Shown one piece after another: positions 1-8,761 of a DNA stretch of 64,000 nt; positions within the stretch are counted from its first letter, which is position 1; each line of letters starts with the position of its first letter. A model generated the notes under the pieces. The model was given only the letters and a program-made list of their open reading frames with translations. It did not search any database and had not been told where the DNA came from. A program made the position numbers and the translations under genes. The DNA is taken from assembly GCF_947241125.1 (NCBI RefSeq), contig NZ_OX365700.1:434001-498000 (forward strand), written 5' to 3'. Origin of the DNA: Nitrospira tepida (GTDB lineage Bacteria > Nitrospirota > Nitrospiria > Nitrospirales > Nitrospiraceae).

Positions 1-135
1 GTCGCCGCGGATGACGGCATGAAACCACACGCTGCACTGCTCGCCCAGGACCACGTCGCCGATCACGACGCCGGTATCCTCGATGAAGCAGGACTTCGGG
101 ATGGTCGGCGTGATGCCTTGAAATGTCCGGATCAT
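1..135 (-). CDS. Gamma-carbonic-anhydrase-like protein, N-terminal fragment
   Basis: The minus strand from 135 down to the window edge is open for 45 codons and begins MIRTFQGITPTIPKSCFIED. It continues with VVIGDVVLGEQCSVWFHAVIRGD, read here in two overlapping pieces. This is the start of a left-handed beta-helix protein of the gamma carbonic anhydrase/YrdA family. These are cytoplasmic trimers; many are metal-binding and some hydrate CO2. The gene continues to the left, so the histidine ligands cannot be judged. It is divergent from rimO, sharing the 136-238 intergenic region. Confidence 0.75.
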   Translation of the reverse strand, partial: MIRTFQGITPTIPKSCFIEDTGVVIGDVVLGEQCSVWFHAVIRGD

Positions 136-178
136 GGACCGCACTGTAAGCGAGCGCTTGGCTACGAATCAAGCGTCG

Positions 179-208
179 TTGACAGGGTTTACAGGTCGCC
201 CGTAGACT
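179..208 (+). promoter_or_regulatory. Putative sigma70 promoter of rimO
   Basis: A perfect -35 TTGACA (179-184) is followed after 18 bases by TAGACT (203-208, four of six matches to TATAAT). Transcription would start near 215, which favours the ATG at 239 over the TTG/ATG at 212/218 as the rimO start. It is the only promoter-like sequence I see in this divergent gap. Confidence 0.4.
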
Positions 209-238
209 GACTTGCTTATGAGCCGCAAGGCGACTTCT

Positions 239-1795
239 ATGAAACACGAACCGCGGACATCCTCCCCTCGCTCATCCCTCTCCCCTATGCCTGGGGAGCG
301 GATCAGAGAGAAGGGAACCAAGATCGGCTTCGTCAATCTGGGGTGCTCCAAGAACCAGGTGGACTCCGAGATCATGCTCGGCCAGCTTGTGGCCGGCGGC
401 TTCGAGCTGACGAGCCGTCCCGAACAGGCCGAGGTGGTGATCATCAACACCTGCGGTTTCATCGAGGAGGCCAAGCAGGAATCCATCAACACGATCCTGG
501 AACATGCGGAGCTGAAAAAGACGGGGGCCTGCCGGGTGCTGATCGCGGCCGGCTGTCTCGCGCAGCGCTACCAGGGCGACCTATTGCAGGAGTTGCCGGA
601 GCTGGACGGGATCGTGGGCACCGGCGAGTTCGGCAAGATCGCGGACATCACCCGCTCGCTGCTTCAGCCCAAACAACCGGCGCAGCGGTCCTGGATCAGC
701 CCGCCCCCGTTTCTTTACGACGCGATGGCCCCGCGCATCCGGCTGGGCCGTGCTCACTCCGCCTACGTGAAGATCGCCGAAGGCTGCAACCGCCACTGCA
801 CGTTTTGCGCGATCCCGATCATGCGCGGCAGGCAGCGCAGCCGGTCCATCGAGTCGATCGTCGCCGAGGCCGAACGGCTGGCCGAAGAAGGAGTCCAGGA
901 GCTGAACCTCATTTCCCAGGACACGATCAACTATGGGGTGGATCTGGGCCTGCGGCAGGGCCTCACGTTGCTGCTGCGCGAGCTCGTCAAGGTGAAAGAC
1001 ATGCGCTGGATTCGGCCTTTTTACCTCTACCCGCAGCAGGTCACCGACGAGCTATTGGATTTATATGCCGGCGAAGAGAAGATCACCAAATACATCGACA
1101 TGCCGCTCCAGCACATCAACGACGCCATGTTGATCCGCATGCGCCGGCTCGGCGACAAGGCCTTCCTGACCAAGCTGGTCGAGCGGATTCGCTCCCGCAT
1201 TCCTGGGGTGACGTTCCGCACGGCCTTCATCGTCGGCTTCCCGGGCGAGACCGAGGCCATGTTTGATGAACTGGCGCAGTTCATGGAAGAGGCGGCCTTC
1301 GACCGGGTGGCCGTGTTCGGCTATTCCGACGAGGAGGAGACGCCTGCGTGTGATTTGCACGGCAAGATCGACCAGTCGGTCATCGAAGAGCGGCGGAGCG
1401 AGTTGCTGAACCGGCAAGAGACGATTGCGCTGCGTCAGAGCCTGGGTAAAGTTGGTTCCACCTTGTCGGTGCTGGTCGATGGCTTGTCAGAGGACAATGA
1501 GTTTCTGCTCGAAGGCCGTCATGAAGGGCAGGCGCCGGAGATCGATGGGGTCGTGTACTTGAGCGAGAGCGATGTCGAGCCCGGCGAGTTCGTGCAGGTG
1601 AAAATCACCGAGGCCACCGCTTACGATCTGGTCGGCCAAGCCATTGAGCCGGTCCGGACAAGATCGAAAGCGGGTCTGCAGACCAGGCCCGGACCGTCCG
1701 CCCCGCAGGCGCGACGGGCGCCCTCCGCTCCACAGATGCGACGAGAGTCCTCCGTCGTGCCCCTCATCATGCCCACGAAGGTCCGGGCACAGTAG
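239..1795 (+). CDS. rimO: Ribosomal protein S12 methylthiotransferase RimO
   Basis: RimO is a radical-SAM enzyme that adds a methylthio group to an aspartate of ribosomal protein S12. The N-terminal MTTase domain shows its three cysteine motifs (NLGCSKNQVD, NTCGFIEEAKQES, AAGCLAQRY). The radical-SAM cluster motif CX3CX2C is in GCNRHCTFCAIP. A TRAM-like C-terminus follows (VLVDG, DVEPGEFVQVKI). About 45 residues of Arg/Pro/Ala-rich tail after the TRAM domain are unusual. The start is uncertain: I chose ATG 239 because it lies downstream of the putative promoter, but ATG 287 is possible and the conserved part begins only at GTKIGFVNLG. No operon partner is visible; purU follows 93 bases later. 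Confidence 0.93.
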   Translation: MKHEPRTSSPRSSLSPMPGERIREKGTKIGFVNLGCSKNQVDSEIMLGQLVAGGFELTSRPEQAEVVIINTCGFIEEAKQESINTILEHAELKKTGACRVLIAAGCLAQRYQGDLLQELPELDGIVGTGEFGKIADITRSLLQPKQPAQRSWISPPPFLYDAMAPRIRLGRAHSAYVKIAEGCNRHCTFCAIPIMRGRQRSRSIESIVAEAERLAEEGVQELNLISQDTINYGVDLGLRQGLTLLLRELVKVKDMRWIRPFYLYPQQVTDELLDLYAGEEKITKYIDMPLQHINDAMLIRMRRLGDKAFLTKLVERIRSRIPGVTFRTAFIVGFPGETEAMFDELAQFMEEAAFDRVAVFGYSDEEETPACDLHGKIDQSVIEERRSELLNRQETIALRQSLGKVGSTLSVLVDGLSEDNEFLLEGRHEGQAPEIDGVVYLSESDVEPGEFVQVKITEATAYDLVGQAIEPVRTRSKAGLQTRPGPSAPQARRAPSAPQMRRESSVVPLIMPTKVRAQ

Positions 1796-1888
1796 ACCCG
1801 CCGTCCTGTTCCATTTGTCGCCGTCTCCCAAGCACTCCCGCAATCCCGCTCGTTGCCAAATCGCCGCGTAACCTGTCAGAGTAGAACT

Positions 1889-2752
1889 ATGACTGAGTCG
1901 CCTTCTGCCGTGGTGTTGCTCATCCACTGTCCGGACCGCAAGGGCATCGTCGCCCGGGTGGCGGGATTCATCAATGAGTTCGGGGGGAATATCCTCGATT
2001 CGGACCACCACACGGACCGCGAGGCGGGCGAATTTCTCATGCGGACGGTGTTTGCGCTGGAAGGGTTTCAGCTTCCCCCGGCTGAGATCGCCGCGGCCTT
2101 CGCGCCGATCGCGAAGGTGTTCGGGATGCGCTACGAGGTTCATTTCATTCCGGCTCATCCGAAGGTGGCCCTCTTGGTCTCCAAGCAGGACCATTGCCTG
2201 GCCGATCTGCTTCAGCGGCAGCGGCGCGGCGAATTGCCCATCGACGTGCCGGTCATCATTTCGAATCACGACACCTGCGCCATGTGGGCCGAGTTGTACA
2301 AGATCCCGTTCCATGTCTTTCCCGTGACGAAAGACAGCAAGCCGGAGCAGGAGCAGCGGGTGATCTCAGTCCTCAAGCAACAGGACGTGCATCTGGTGGT
2401 CTTGGCTCGGTACATGCAGATTCTCAGCGGCGAGTTCTTGCGCGCGGTCGGCTGTCCCGTCATCAATATCCACCATTCGTTCCTGCCGGCCTTCATCGGC
2501 GCCAATCCCTATCGGCAGGCCTACGAGCGGGGCGTGAAGCTGATCGGGGCCACGGCCCACTACGCGACCGAAGAATTGGATGAAGGGCCGATCATCGAGC
2601 AGGACGTCATCCGCGTGGGGCATCGAGACTCGGTGGAGGACCTGGTTCGCAAGGGGAGGGATCTGGAGGAGTTGGTCCTCGCGCGGGCGGTCCGGCTCCA
2701 CGTCGAACGCCGCGTGATCGTCTACGGTAGACGGACCGTGGTGTTCGACTGA
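1889..2752 (+). CDS. purU: Formyltetrahydrofolate deformylase PurU
   Basis: PurU hydrolyses 10-formyl-THF to formate and THF, balancing one-carbon pools and feeding PurT-type purine synthesis. The 287-residue product has the expected two parts. An N-terminal ACT domain starts VVLLIHCPDRKGIVARV. The C-terminal formyltransferase fold has HHSFLPAFIGANPY and GATAHYATEELDEGPII, which carry the family's catalytic His and Asp. ATG 1889 was chosen because the usual family start is a few residues before the ACT strand. Length and motifs are normal. Confidence 0.94.
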   Translation: MTESPSAVVLLIHCPDRKGIVARVAGFINEFGGNILDSDHHTDREAGEFLMRTVFALEGFQLPPAEIAAAFAPIAKVFGMRYEVHFIPAHPKVALLVSKQDHCLADLLQRQRRGELPIDVPVIISNHDTCAMWAELYKIPFHVFPVTKDSKPEQEQRVISVLKQQDVHLVVLARYMQILSGEFLRAVGCPVINIHHSFLPAFIGANPYRQAYERGVKLIGATAHYATEELDEGPIIEQDVIRVGHRDSVEDLVRKGRDLEELVLARAVRLHVERRVIVYGRRTVVFD

Positions 2753-2850
2753 TCACCGGATCATCGAGAAACTGGACGGATCCCGTGAGCGGAAGGCCAG
2801 GGGTTTAGGTCAGGCGCACGTTCGGTCCTGACTGGTGTCGAGGGTCAGAC

Positions 2851-2879
2851 TTGACAAAACCCTACGAGGTTTGCATGAT
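2851..2879 (+). promoter_or_regulatory. Putative sigma70 promoter of the cas locus
   Basis: A perfect -35 TTGACA (2851-2856), a 17-base spacer and CATGAT (2874-2879, four of six -10 matches) lie just before the first cas gene at 2904. The spacer carries an imperfect inverted repeat, CAAAACC/GGTTTG, so the site could be bound by a repressor. It would give an mRNA leader of about 18 bases. Confidence 0.45.
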
Positions 2880-2903
2880 GCGATCCGGCTGAAGCGAGGG
2901 CGC

Positions 2904-4025
2904 ATGCGCGACGTCGTGGTGGCGGTCTGTGGGCTCACGCCACAAGTCGTAACCGAAACGCTCTGGGCGCTGTCTCATCGCACCCCGCCCATCTATCCCG
3001 TTCAGATCTGGATTCTCACTACGCAAGCCGGTCGCGATCAGTGCCTCCGCGCGCTCCTTGGGTCAAAAGGCGCGCTGGCGCGCTACATCCGCGAGTACCG
3101 GCCCAACCCTGTTCCCCGGTGCGGGCCGAACTCCGTCATCCTCTTGGAAACAGCCGACGGCGAGCCGCTGGACGACGTCCGCTCCGAACGGGACAGCCGG
3201 GCGATCGCCGATCAGATCGCCGGGTTCATCCGCAAGCAGACGAGCCGAGCCGATACCCGCCTCCACTGCTCTGTCGCCGGCGGCCGCAAGACGATGGGGG
3301 TGCTCCTGGCCGCGGCATTGCAATTGTACGGGCGGTCGGACGACCGGCTGTATCACGTGCTGGTTCCGCCGGAGTTCGAATCGCATCCCGACTTCTATTA
3401 TCCGCCGAAACGCTCACGGACACTGGTGCTCCGCAATGGACGCCGCTTGAATGCCGGGACGGCCAAGATCGAACTGGCGGAATTGCCTTATGTCCGATTG
3501 CGCGGCTTGCTGGCCGCGGAGCACCTGACTACTGAGGCAACGCTGAGCGGGATTGCAGCAACCGCCGAACGGAGGCTGCAACTCCTCGTCGATCCGGAGC
3601 CGGTTCGGGTTCATCGTGGGGACAATGCCCTACGCATCGGCACGAACCGGATCGAGCTTTCCCCGGCGGGCATGACCATCTACCGGGCATTGGCCAGGAC
3701 CAAGACGTACCACTGCGCCCGCCCCGAACTGGAAACCTGCGGTGACTGCATGGAGTGTTATGTCCGGTTTACCAAAGACACATGGGCGCAGACAAAGGCG
3801 ACCCTCGCAGAGCGCGGCGGGATGCCGGTCCTGACGAATGCGACGGACGACAAGGACGTCGCCAACCAATTCCGGTCGCTGATTCGCAAGGTCAACGGCA
3901 GGCTCGAACGCACGCTCGGGATGGGGTCGGCCGAGAACCCCTATCGCATCCGCTCCGGCGGCACACGTGGCGAGACGGTCTACGGCCTGGCGCTCGATAA
4001 AACCAAGATACGGGAGGAAGGGTGA
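2904..4025 (+). CDS. CRISPR-associated CARF protein, NE0113 family
   Basis: The N-terminus (MRDVVVAVCGLTPQVVTETL) and the later LHCSVAGGRKTM mark the NE0113 family (TIGR02584/PF09623), a CARF-like group found with type III systems. CARF domains bind cyclic oligoadenylate made by Cas10. Members are discussed as ring nucleases or signal-controlled effectors; I cannot tell which from sequence alone. After residue 230 a charged C-terminal region carries a cysteine cluster C271-X7-C279-X2-C282-X2-C285 that could bind zinc. ATG 2904 was chosen over upstream in-frame starts because the conserved beta-strand begins there and a promoter lies at 2851-2879. It is the first gene of the cas locus. Confidence 0.85.
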   Translation: MRDVVVAVCGLTPQVVTETLWALSHRTPPIYPVQIWILTTQAGRDQCLRALLGSKGALARYIREYRPNPVPRCGPNSVILLETADGEPLDDVRSERDSRAIADQIAGFIRKQTSRADTRLHCSVAGGRKTMGVLLAAALQLYGRSDDRLYHVLVPPEFESHPDFYYPPKRSRTLVLRNGRRLNAGTAKIELAELPYVRLRGLLAAEHLTTEATLSGIAATAERRLQLLVDPEPVRVHRGDNALRIGTNRIELSPAGMTIYRALARTKTYHCARPELETCGDCMECYVRFTKDTWAQTKATLAERGGMPVLTNATDDKDVANQFRSLIRKVNGRLERTLGMGSAENPYRIRSGGTRGETVYGLALDKTKIREEG

Positions 4026-4041
4026 TCGGGCGGCAACATTG

Positions 4042-4055
4042 CGGCAACATTTCCA
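4042..4055. promoter_or_regulatory. Dyad element copy 1 (CGGCAACATTTCCA)
   Basis: This resembles the exact 14-mer CGGCAATGTTTCCG found at 4453 and 19153; it differs at three positions. It is preceded by a partial tandem copy, CGGCAACATT, at 4031-4040. It lies 78 bases before the DUF2130 remnant. A regulatory role is inferred from repetition and dyad shape only. Confidence 0.35.
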
Positions 4056-4133
4056 GGCTGGACGCGAGGCCATCCCCTGGTTATGTTGCCGCCAGACATG
4101 AGAAGACACTCAGAGGACGCGAAAGGAGTCGCC

Positions 4134-4445
4134 ATGACGCCGAGCCAAATCGCCTGTCCGAGATGCGGGGAGCCGATCGCGCTCTCGGACGCATTGCTGG
4201 CGCAGGTGCGCGGGACGGTCGAGACCGATCTGAAGCAGCGGCATGCAGCCGAACTTCAAGCCGCCGTGTGGCAGGCGGAGGCGCGTGCGAAGGAGCCAAT
4301 TGAACGAGACCTCCGTCTGGTGCGGGAGCAGCTCGCCGAACAACAACGGAAAACGCAGGAAGCGCAGCAGGCCGAACTCACCTTGCGGAAGGAGAAAACC
4401 GCGCTCGAGCTCGGCGCGCTGCCGGAACCGGAGGAGCCGGCATAA
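4134..4445 (+). pseudogene. DUF2130 protein, truncated N-terminal remnant
   Basis: The 103-residue product starts with a zinc-ribbon half (IACPRCGEPIALSDALLAQV) and a charged coiled-coil-like stretch typical of DUF2130 proteins (PF09903), which are normally about 400 residues. Here it stops right after the coiled coil (LGALPEPEEPA) and the nuclease-like core is absent. It keeps a good ribosome site (AAAGGAG, then ATG). It sits between the NE0113 gene and cmr1, flanked by two copies of the 14-bp dyad element. It is most simply a truncated gene left by rearrangement; a functional short coiled-coil protein is possible but unsupported. Confidence 0.6.
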
Positions 4446-4452
4446 CGGGCAC

Positions 4453-4466
4453 CGGCAATGTTTCCG
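4453..4466. promoter_or_regulatory. Dyad element copy 2, upstream of cmr1
   Basis: CGGCAATGTTTCCG is a near-palindrome (CGGCAA / TTTCCG, five of six pairs). It lies 57 bases before the cmr1 ATG. An exact copy lies 58 bases before the TIGR02710-type gene at 19225. The matching distance suggests a shared operator for cas transcription units. Confidence 0.45.
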
Positions 4467-4523
4467 GACTGGACAAGGCTGAACGAACATCGTTAAAGAG
4501 GATTCCATCGTCAGCGAGGCGGC

Positions 4524-5672
4524 ATGATCATGGCACAGATGACCACGCGTGATTACACGGTTCAATTCCTGACCCCGGCGTTTCTCGGCGACGCCGAGCA
4601 GAACGGCCGGTGGCGGACGCCACCGTTGAAGGCGCTGCTCCGGCAGTGGTGGCGCGTCGTGTACGCCGCCGATCACGGCTTTCGCATAAACGTTGACGCC
4701 ATGCGCCGCGAAGAGGGGCTCTTGTTCGGCAATGCGTGGCTGGAGAACGAGTTCTCGAAAAGCCAAGTCCGGCTCCGCATAGATCGCTGGGAGTCAGGTA
4801 CCTTGAAGAGCTGGAACGGCCTAGAGCAACCCAATGTCACTCATCCTGAAGTGCAACGAACCAATTACAAGGTTGGTCCCCATGCCTATCTCGGCTACGG
4901 GCCACTGGATGGACGAGGTGGGACAAAATTAAACGAAAGGGTCAAGGCCGTTGTGGACGTCGGTGAATCCGCCATCCTCCGGCTTGCCATGCCCAATGAA
5001 GACGCCTCTCGCCTCCACCGTGCCCTGTGGCTCATGGACCGCTATGGCACGGTCGGCGGCCGCAGCCGCAACGGCTGGGGGTCGTTCACGCTGACGCCGA
5101 CCAACGGGACGCCCACGCTCGAAGGACAGCTCCCCCTGCGTGATTGGAAGGCCTGCCTCGCCTGCGACTGGCCGCACGCCATCGGCCTGGACACGACAGG
5201 CCCGCTCATCTGGCAGACGGAGCCGCGCGACGACTGGAAAGCGGTGATGCGAGAATTAGCGATCATCAAGATCGGGCTGCGGACGCAGTTCGTGTTCCCG
5301 AATCACAGACCGCCGCACAACAACCCTCTGCAACGGCACTGGATCAGTTATCCGATCACCACTCACACTGTCGCTGAGTGGAAGCGAAAGAATTTACGTC
5401 TTCCCAACTGCCTGCGTTTTAAGGCGCGTCCGGCGCCCAACGCCTCCAAACAGGTCGTCGGCGTGATTGTTCATGTGCCGTGCACGCCGCCCTCCGAATT
5501 CCAACCGAACAAGGCGGCTCTCCAAAGCACGTGGCAGACGGTGCACAAGCTGCTTGATGAACTCGTCAAACCGACGAGCGCCCGGAGCTACGCGATGATC
5601 GCTGATGCGGATCGGCGATCCAAACTCAAACCCGAGCTTGACAAGGTGACCTTGCAACGCATTCCGGAGTGA
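4524..5672 (+). CDS. cmr1: Type III-B RAMP protein Cmr1
   Basis: Cmr1 is a Cas7-like RAMP subunit that caps the head of the Cmr effector near the crRNA 3' end and helps bind target RNA. The N-terminus (YTVQFLTPAFLGDAEQNG, then WRTPPLKALLRQWWR) is the standard Cmr1 opening. A glycine-rich segment (GTVGGRSRNGWGSF) matches the RAMP G-loop. The product has 382 residues. Three ATG codons (4524, 4530, 4539) are in frame and the first was taken. It lies three bases before cmr2 and is clearly co-transcribed with it. Confidence 0.9.
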   Translation: MIMAQMTTRDYTVQFLTPAFLGDAEQNGRWRTPPLKALLRQWWRVVYAADHGFRINVDAMRREEGLLFGNAWLENEFSKSQVRLRIDRWESGTLKSWNGLEQPNVTHPEVQRTNYKVGPHAYLGYGPLDGRGGTKLNERVKAVVDVGESAILRLAMPNEDASRLHRALWLMDRYGTVGGRSRNGWGSFTLTPTNGTPTLEGQLPLRDWKACLACDWPHAIGLDTTGPLIWQTEPRDDWKAVMRELAIIKIGLRTQFVFPNHRPPHNNPLQRHWISYPITTHTVAEWKRKNLRLPNCLRFKARPAPNASKQVVGVIVHVPCTPPSEFQPNKAALQSTWQTVHKLLDELVKPTSARSYAMIADADRRSKLKPELDKVTLQRIPE

Positions 5673-5675
5673 CGC

Positions 5676-8600
5676 ATGAACGACGATCTCATCTGGCAAA
5701 CCAAACTTGCCGCCCGTCTTCACGACCCGGCGGAAAAGGCGCTCGTCTTGCTCCGGGACCCGGAGGGCCACGAGGGCGGGACGAGCCGTGCGCTGCATCG
5801 AGATTTAGGCTTCCACAATCTGCCGGTGAAAGAGTGGCTCGATCCGGATAATGCCCAGGTGCTCGATACCGTGCTCTTCAAACACGGTATCCCGATCGCG
5901 ATGTACAAAACCGTCAAGCGCGCCGACTGGTGGGCGGCGGGTGCCGATCGGCCCCAGTGGCCGGTGGATACTGTGCCGACAAAATCAGGCGAGACCACAA
6001 CCTCGAGGGTCGTAAATTGGGCGCGCGTGCGCTGGACGGAAGTGCCTGTCTTGATTCATCCGCTGACAGGCACACCATTCGACCTGGGCCATCTTGCTGA
6101 CACCGACATCGGGGATATCAAGGCCCGGAGCTTCGAGCACTTCTCGCGCTTGATTGTCAAAGAGGGGGAGCACGTCGATTGGAAACGGACGCTGCTGGCC
6201 TTCTGGCGCTTTGGGCCGGAACTGCGCGAGGGGAAAGACAGCGGGCAACTCGGCCATCTGTGGCCCCTGCTACCGGCGGAGACGCGCGTGCCGGATCATT
6301 CGATCTGGGATCATCTTGATCTCACTTCAGCATTCGCTGGTGGCTTCGCAAGCGATCCTCAAGGGGAAGTGGCCCTCTTGGCGCTGTCGATCGGGCCGGT
6401 CCAGTCCTTCATTGCGGCGGCCCGCTCGACGTCCGATCTGTGGGCCGGCTCGCATCTGCTGTCGCGGCTGTCGTGGGAAGCGATGAAGGTGGTGTGTGAG
6501 CGGCTGGGGCCGGACGCAATCCTGTTTCCACGGCTACGGGGCATACCCCAAGTGGATGTGTGGTTGCGCGACGAGATGAAACTGCCCGCACAATGGTTCG
6601 CAGGCTGCAACTGGACGGAAAGGACGACGGATGCGAATCCCCTTTTTGCCGCCGCCCTTCCCAACCGTTTTGTTGCGGTGGTGCCGGCCTCGCAGTCGCG
6701 CGAGATCGCACAAGCAGTTGAAGCTCGTGTGCGCACCTGGTTGCAGGACCTCGGAAAGAACATCGTGGATCGATTGCTTGAAGCAGCCGGCTTGGCTGAC
6801 GGGACGGACAAGCACTGCCACAGGCAGATGCGGGAGCAGCTCCAGGGCTTCCCGGAAGTGCATTGGGCGGCTGTGCCCTTTTCGCTGATCCGAGCTCGCG
6901 ACGAATCGAAGCAGACCGATCTCGACGTAACGCAGTTGTCCGAGGCCATGGCGCCTTTCTTTGGCGTGGCGCCGGGGCAAGCCTGTGGCTTTCTAGAAAC
7001 TCCGGCGTGGGAGGTGTTGCAGAAGGAGGCGAAGTTTGCTGATGGAACGACCTTCTTTTCACCAAAGCCGGGCGTCCTCTACCCGGCGGTGTACGACCTA
7101 GCCGAGCGCGTCCTTGCAGCAGCGAAAAGTGTGCGGTCGTTCGAACAGGTCGAACAGAAGGGCTGGCGCGATTCGCTGACCGGCGAGAGCGAATGGCTCA
7201 CGGACGATCCGGTTCTTCTGAACGTGCCGCCGGGCAAGCGGAAGAGCCGGAGAGACGAAGGCTTTAGGGAGGGCGACCATGTCGAGACACTCTGGACGCA
7301 CCTTGCCGACGAGAAGCCGGCATGGGCCAAGAAAGGCGAGCACCTCGGGGCACTGTCGGCCATCAAGCGGTTGTGGCCCTCCCTCTTTGCCGAAGAGGTG
7401 GCTCGGGCAACTGGCCAGCCGGTCGGTCAGGTGCCGCGCTTCGTCGTCTCCACGCACACCATGGCACTGGCGTACCAGCTCGACCAGTGGCTCGATGCCG
7501 GTGCGCCGATGGGTGGTGAGCTTCGCGATCGTCTCGCAGACACCGATTCGGTCCCCCTGCCTCGCAAGCTTGCCCGGAAATACGGCCAGCGTGATGTCTT
7601 GGAATTCGCCAAACGGTTGCCGGGCTTGCTCGATGCGGTACGCGAAGGCGAAAACGAACGAGCGCTGCGTAAGGTGGAGGGCCTGATCAAAGAGGCTTTT
7701 GCCCTGGCGGATGGCGGGCAAAAGGAAGTTCGCCTCGAAACCTACTATGCCCTCCTGCTGATGGATGGTGACCACATGGGCCGCATCCTCTCAGGCGATG
7801 CGCGGTATGCCATTACCTACCAGGAGAGCTTTCACCCGGAGGTGCAACAGAGGTTCAAGGAGCAAGCCCAACACCATGACACGATCAAAGCCTACGGCGA
7901 GCAGAAGCGCGCCTTGTCTCCCAATCGGCATCTCGCCATCTCCGGGGCCCTGAACGATTTCGCCCTTCACGTGGTTCCGGAAGTCATCGAAAGTGAACAC
8001 CTCGGCCGTGTCCTCTACGCGGGTGGTGATGATGTGCTGGCCATGCTGCCCGTGGTGGATGTGTGTTCGGCTATGAGGCGCTTGCGCTGTGGATACAGTG
8101 GGCATGACCCTGAACAGGCTGCGCTCGACTGGAGAGCTGTCCGTCGTGAGACGCGCATGGTCGTCAAGGAGGGATACGCTTTCTTGCGCGGACAGCTCAT
8201 GCGGATGATGGGAGAAAAAGCCACGGCCTCCTGCGGCGCGGTGATCGCCCATCATCAGGCTCCCTTGGCCATGGTGCTGCGGGAACTGCGCGCGGCGGAG
8301 CAGCGGGCGAAAAAAGAGGGCGGGCGCGATGCCTTCTCGATCACGGTCATCAAGCGGTCGGGCGGGGTCTTGTCGCTCACTGCCAAGTGGGGCGAACCGC
8401 TGGATGTGCTGGTGGCGCTGCGCAACTTTCTGGCGGAGCCGGCGGTGTCGCGCCGCGCGGTTTATAACAGCCTCCTGTGGCTTCAGGACCTGCCGCCCGA
8501 TGCGTCGGCTGGGATGCTGGGGAGTCTGCTCGCCTATCAATTTGGGCGACAGACCTCTCGCATTGAAGTGTGGCACAAACACGAGGGGCCTCTGCTCTCC

Positions 8601-8744
8601 AACCGAATTGCGGCGCTCGCATGCAAAGAGAAGGCTCGGCTCGACTGGCTCGCGCGCTTCATGGGTGTGGCGGAGTTCTTGGCCCGGGAAGCACGGGTTA
8701 ACGTGAAGGACGCAGAGCCGGCAACAGCAAAACTTAGCCGATAA
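5676..8744 (+). CDS. cas10: Type III-B Cas10 (Cmr2), cyclic oligoadenylate synthase subunit
   Basis: Cas10 is the large subunit of the Cmr complex. Its Palm domain makes cyclic oligoadenylate on target RNA binding and its HD part can cut DNA in some systems. The 1022-residue product shows an HD dipeptide at 16-17 (LAARLHDPAEKAL), a Cmr2 Palm entry near residue 240 (SIGPVQSFIAAARSTSDLW), and an intact cyclase motif GGDD at 783-786 within RVLYAGGDDVLAML. With GGDD intact, signalling to the three CARF proteins in this locus is expected. The HD region is short, so DNase activity is uncertain. It is followed 17 bases later by cmr3. Confidence 0.95.
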   Translation: MNDDLIWQTKLAARLHDPAEKALVLLRDPEGHEGGTSRALHRDLGFHNLPVKEWLDPDNAQVLDTVLFKHGIPIAMYKTVKRADWWAAGADRPQWPVDTVPTKSGETTTSRVVNWARVRWTEVPVLIHPLTGTPFDLGHLADTDIGDIKARSFEHFSRLIVKEGEHVDWKRTLLAFWRFGPELREGKDSGQLGHLWPLLPAETRVPDHSIWDHLDLTSAFAGGFASDPQGEVALLALSIGPVQSFIAAARSTSDLWAGSHLLSRLSWEAMKVVCERLGPDAILFPRLRGIPQVDVWLRDEMKLPAQWFAGCNWTERTTDANPLFAAALPNRFVAVVPASQSREIAQAVEARVRTWLQDLGKNIVDRLLEAAGLADGTDKHCHRQMREQLQGFPEVHWAAVPFSLIRARDESKQTDLDVTQLSEAMAPFFGVAPGQACGFLETPAWEVLQKEAKFADGTTFFSPKPGVLYPAVYDLAERVLAAAKSVRSFEQVEQKGWRDSLTGESEWLTDDPVLLNVPPGKRKSRRDEGFREGDHVETLWTHLADEKPAWAKKGEHLGALSAIKRLWPSLFAEEVARATGQPVGQVPRFVVSTHTMALAYQLDQWLDAGAPMGGELRDRLADTDSVPLPRKLARKYGQRDVLEFAKRLPGLLDAVREGENERALRKVEGLIKEAFALADGGQKEVRLETYYALLLMDGDHMGRILSGDARYAITYQESFHPEVQQRFKEQAQHHDTIKAYGEQKRALSPNRHLAISGALNDFALHVVPEVIESEHLGRVLYAGGDDVLAMLPVVDVCSAMRRLRCGYSGHDPEQAALDWRAVRRETRMVVKEGYAFLRGQLMRMMGEKATASCGAVIAHHQAPLAMVLRELRAAEQRAKKEGGRDAFSITVIKRSGGVLSLTAKWGEPLDVLVALRNFLAEPAVSRRAVYNSLLWLQDLPPDASAGMLGSLLAYQFGRQTSRIEVWHKHEGPLLSNRIAALACKEKARLDWLARFMGVAEFLAREARVNVKDAEPATAKLSR

Positions 8745-8761
8745 CAGGGTGGACCGAGACC

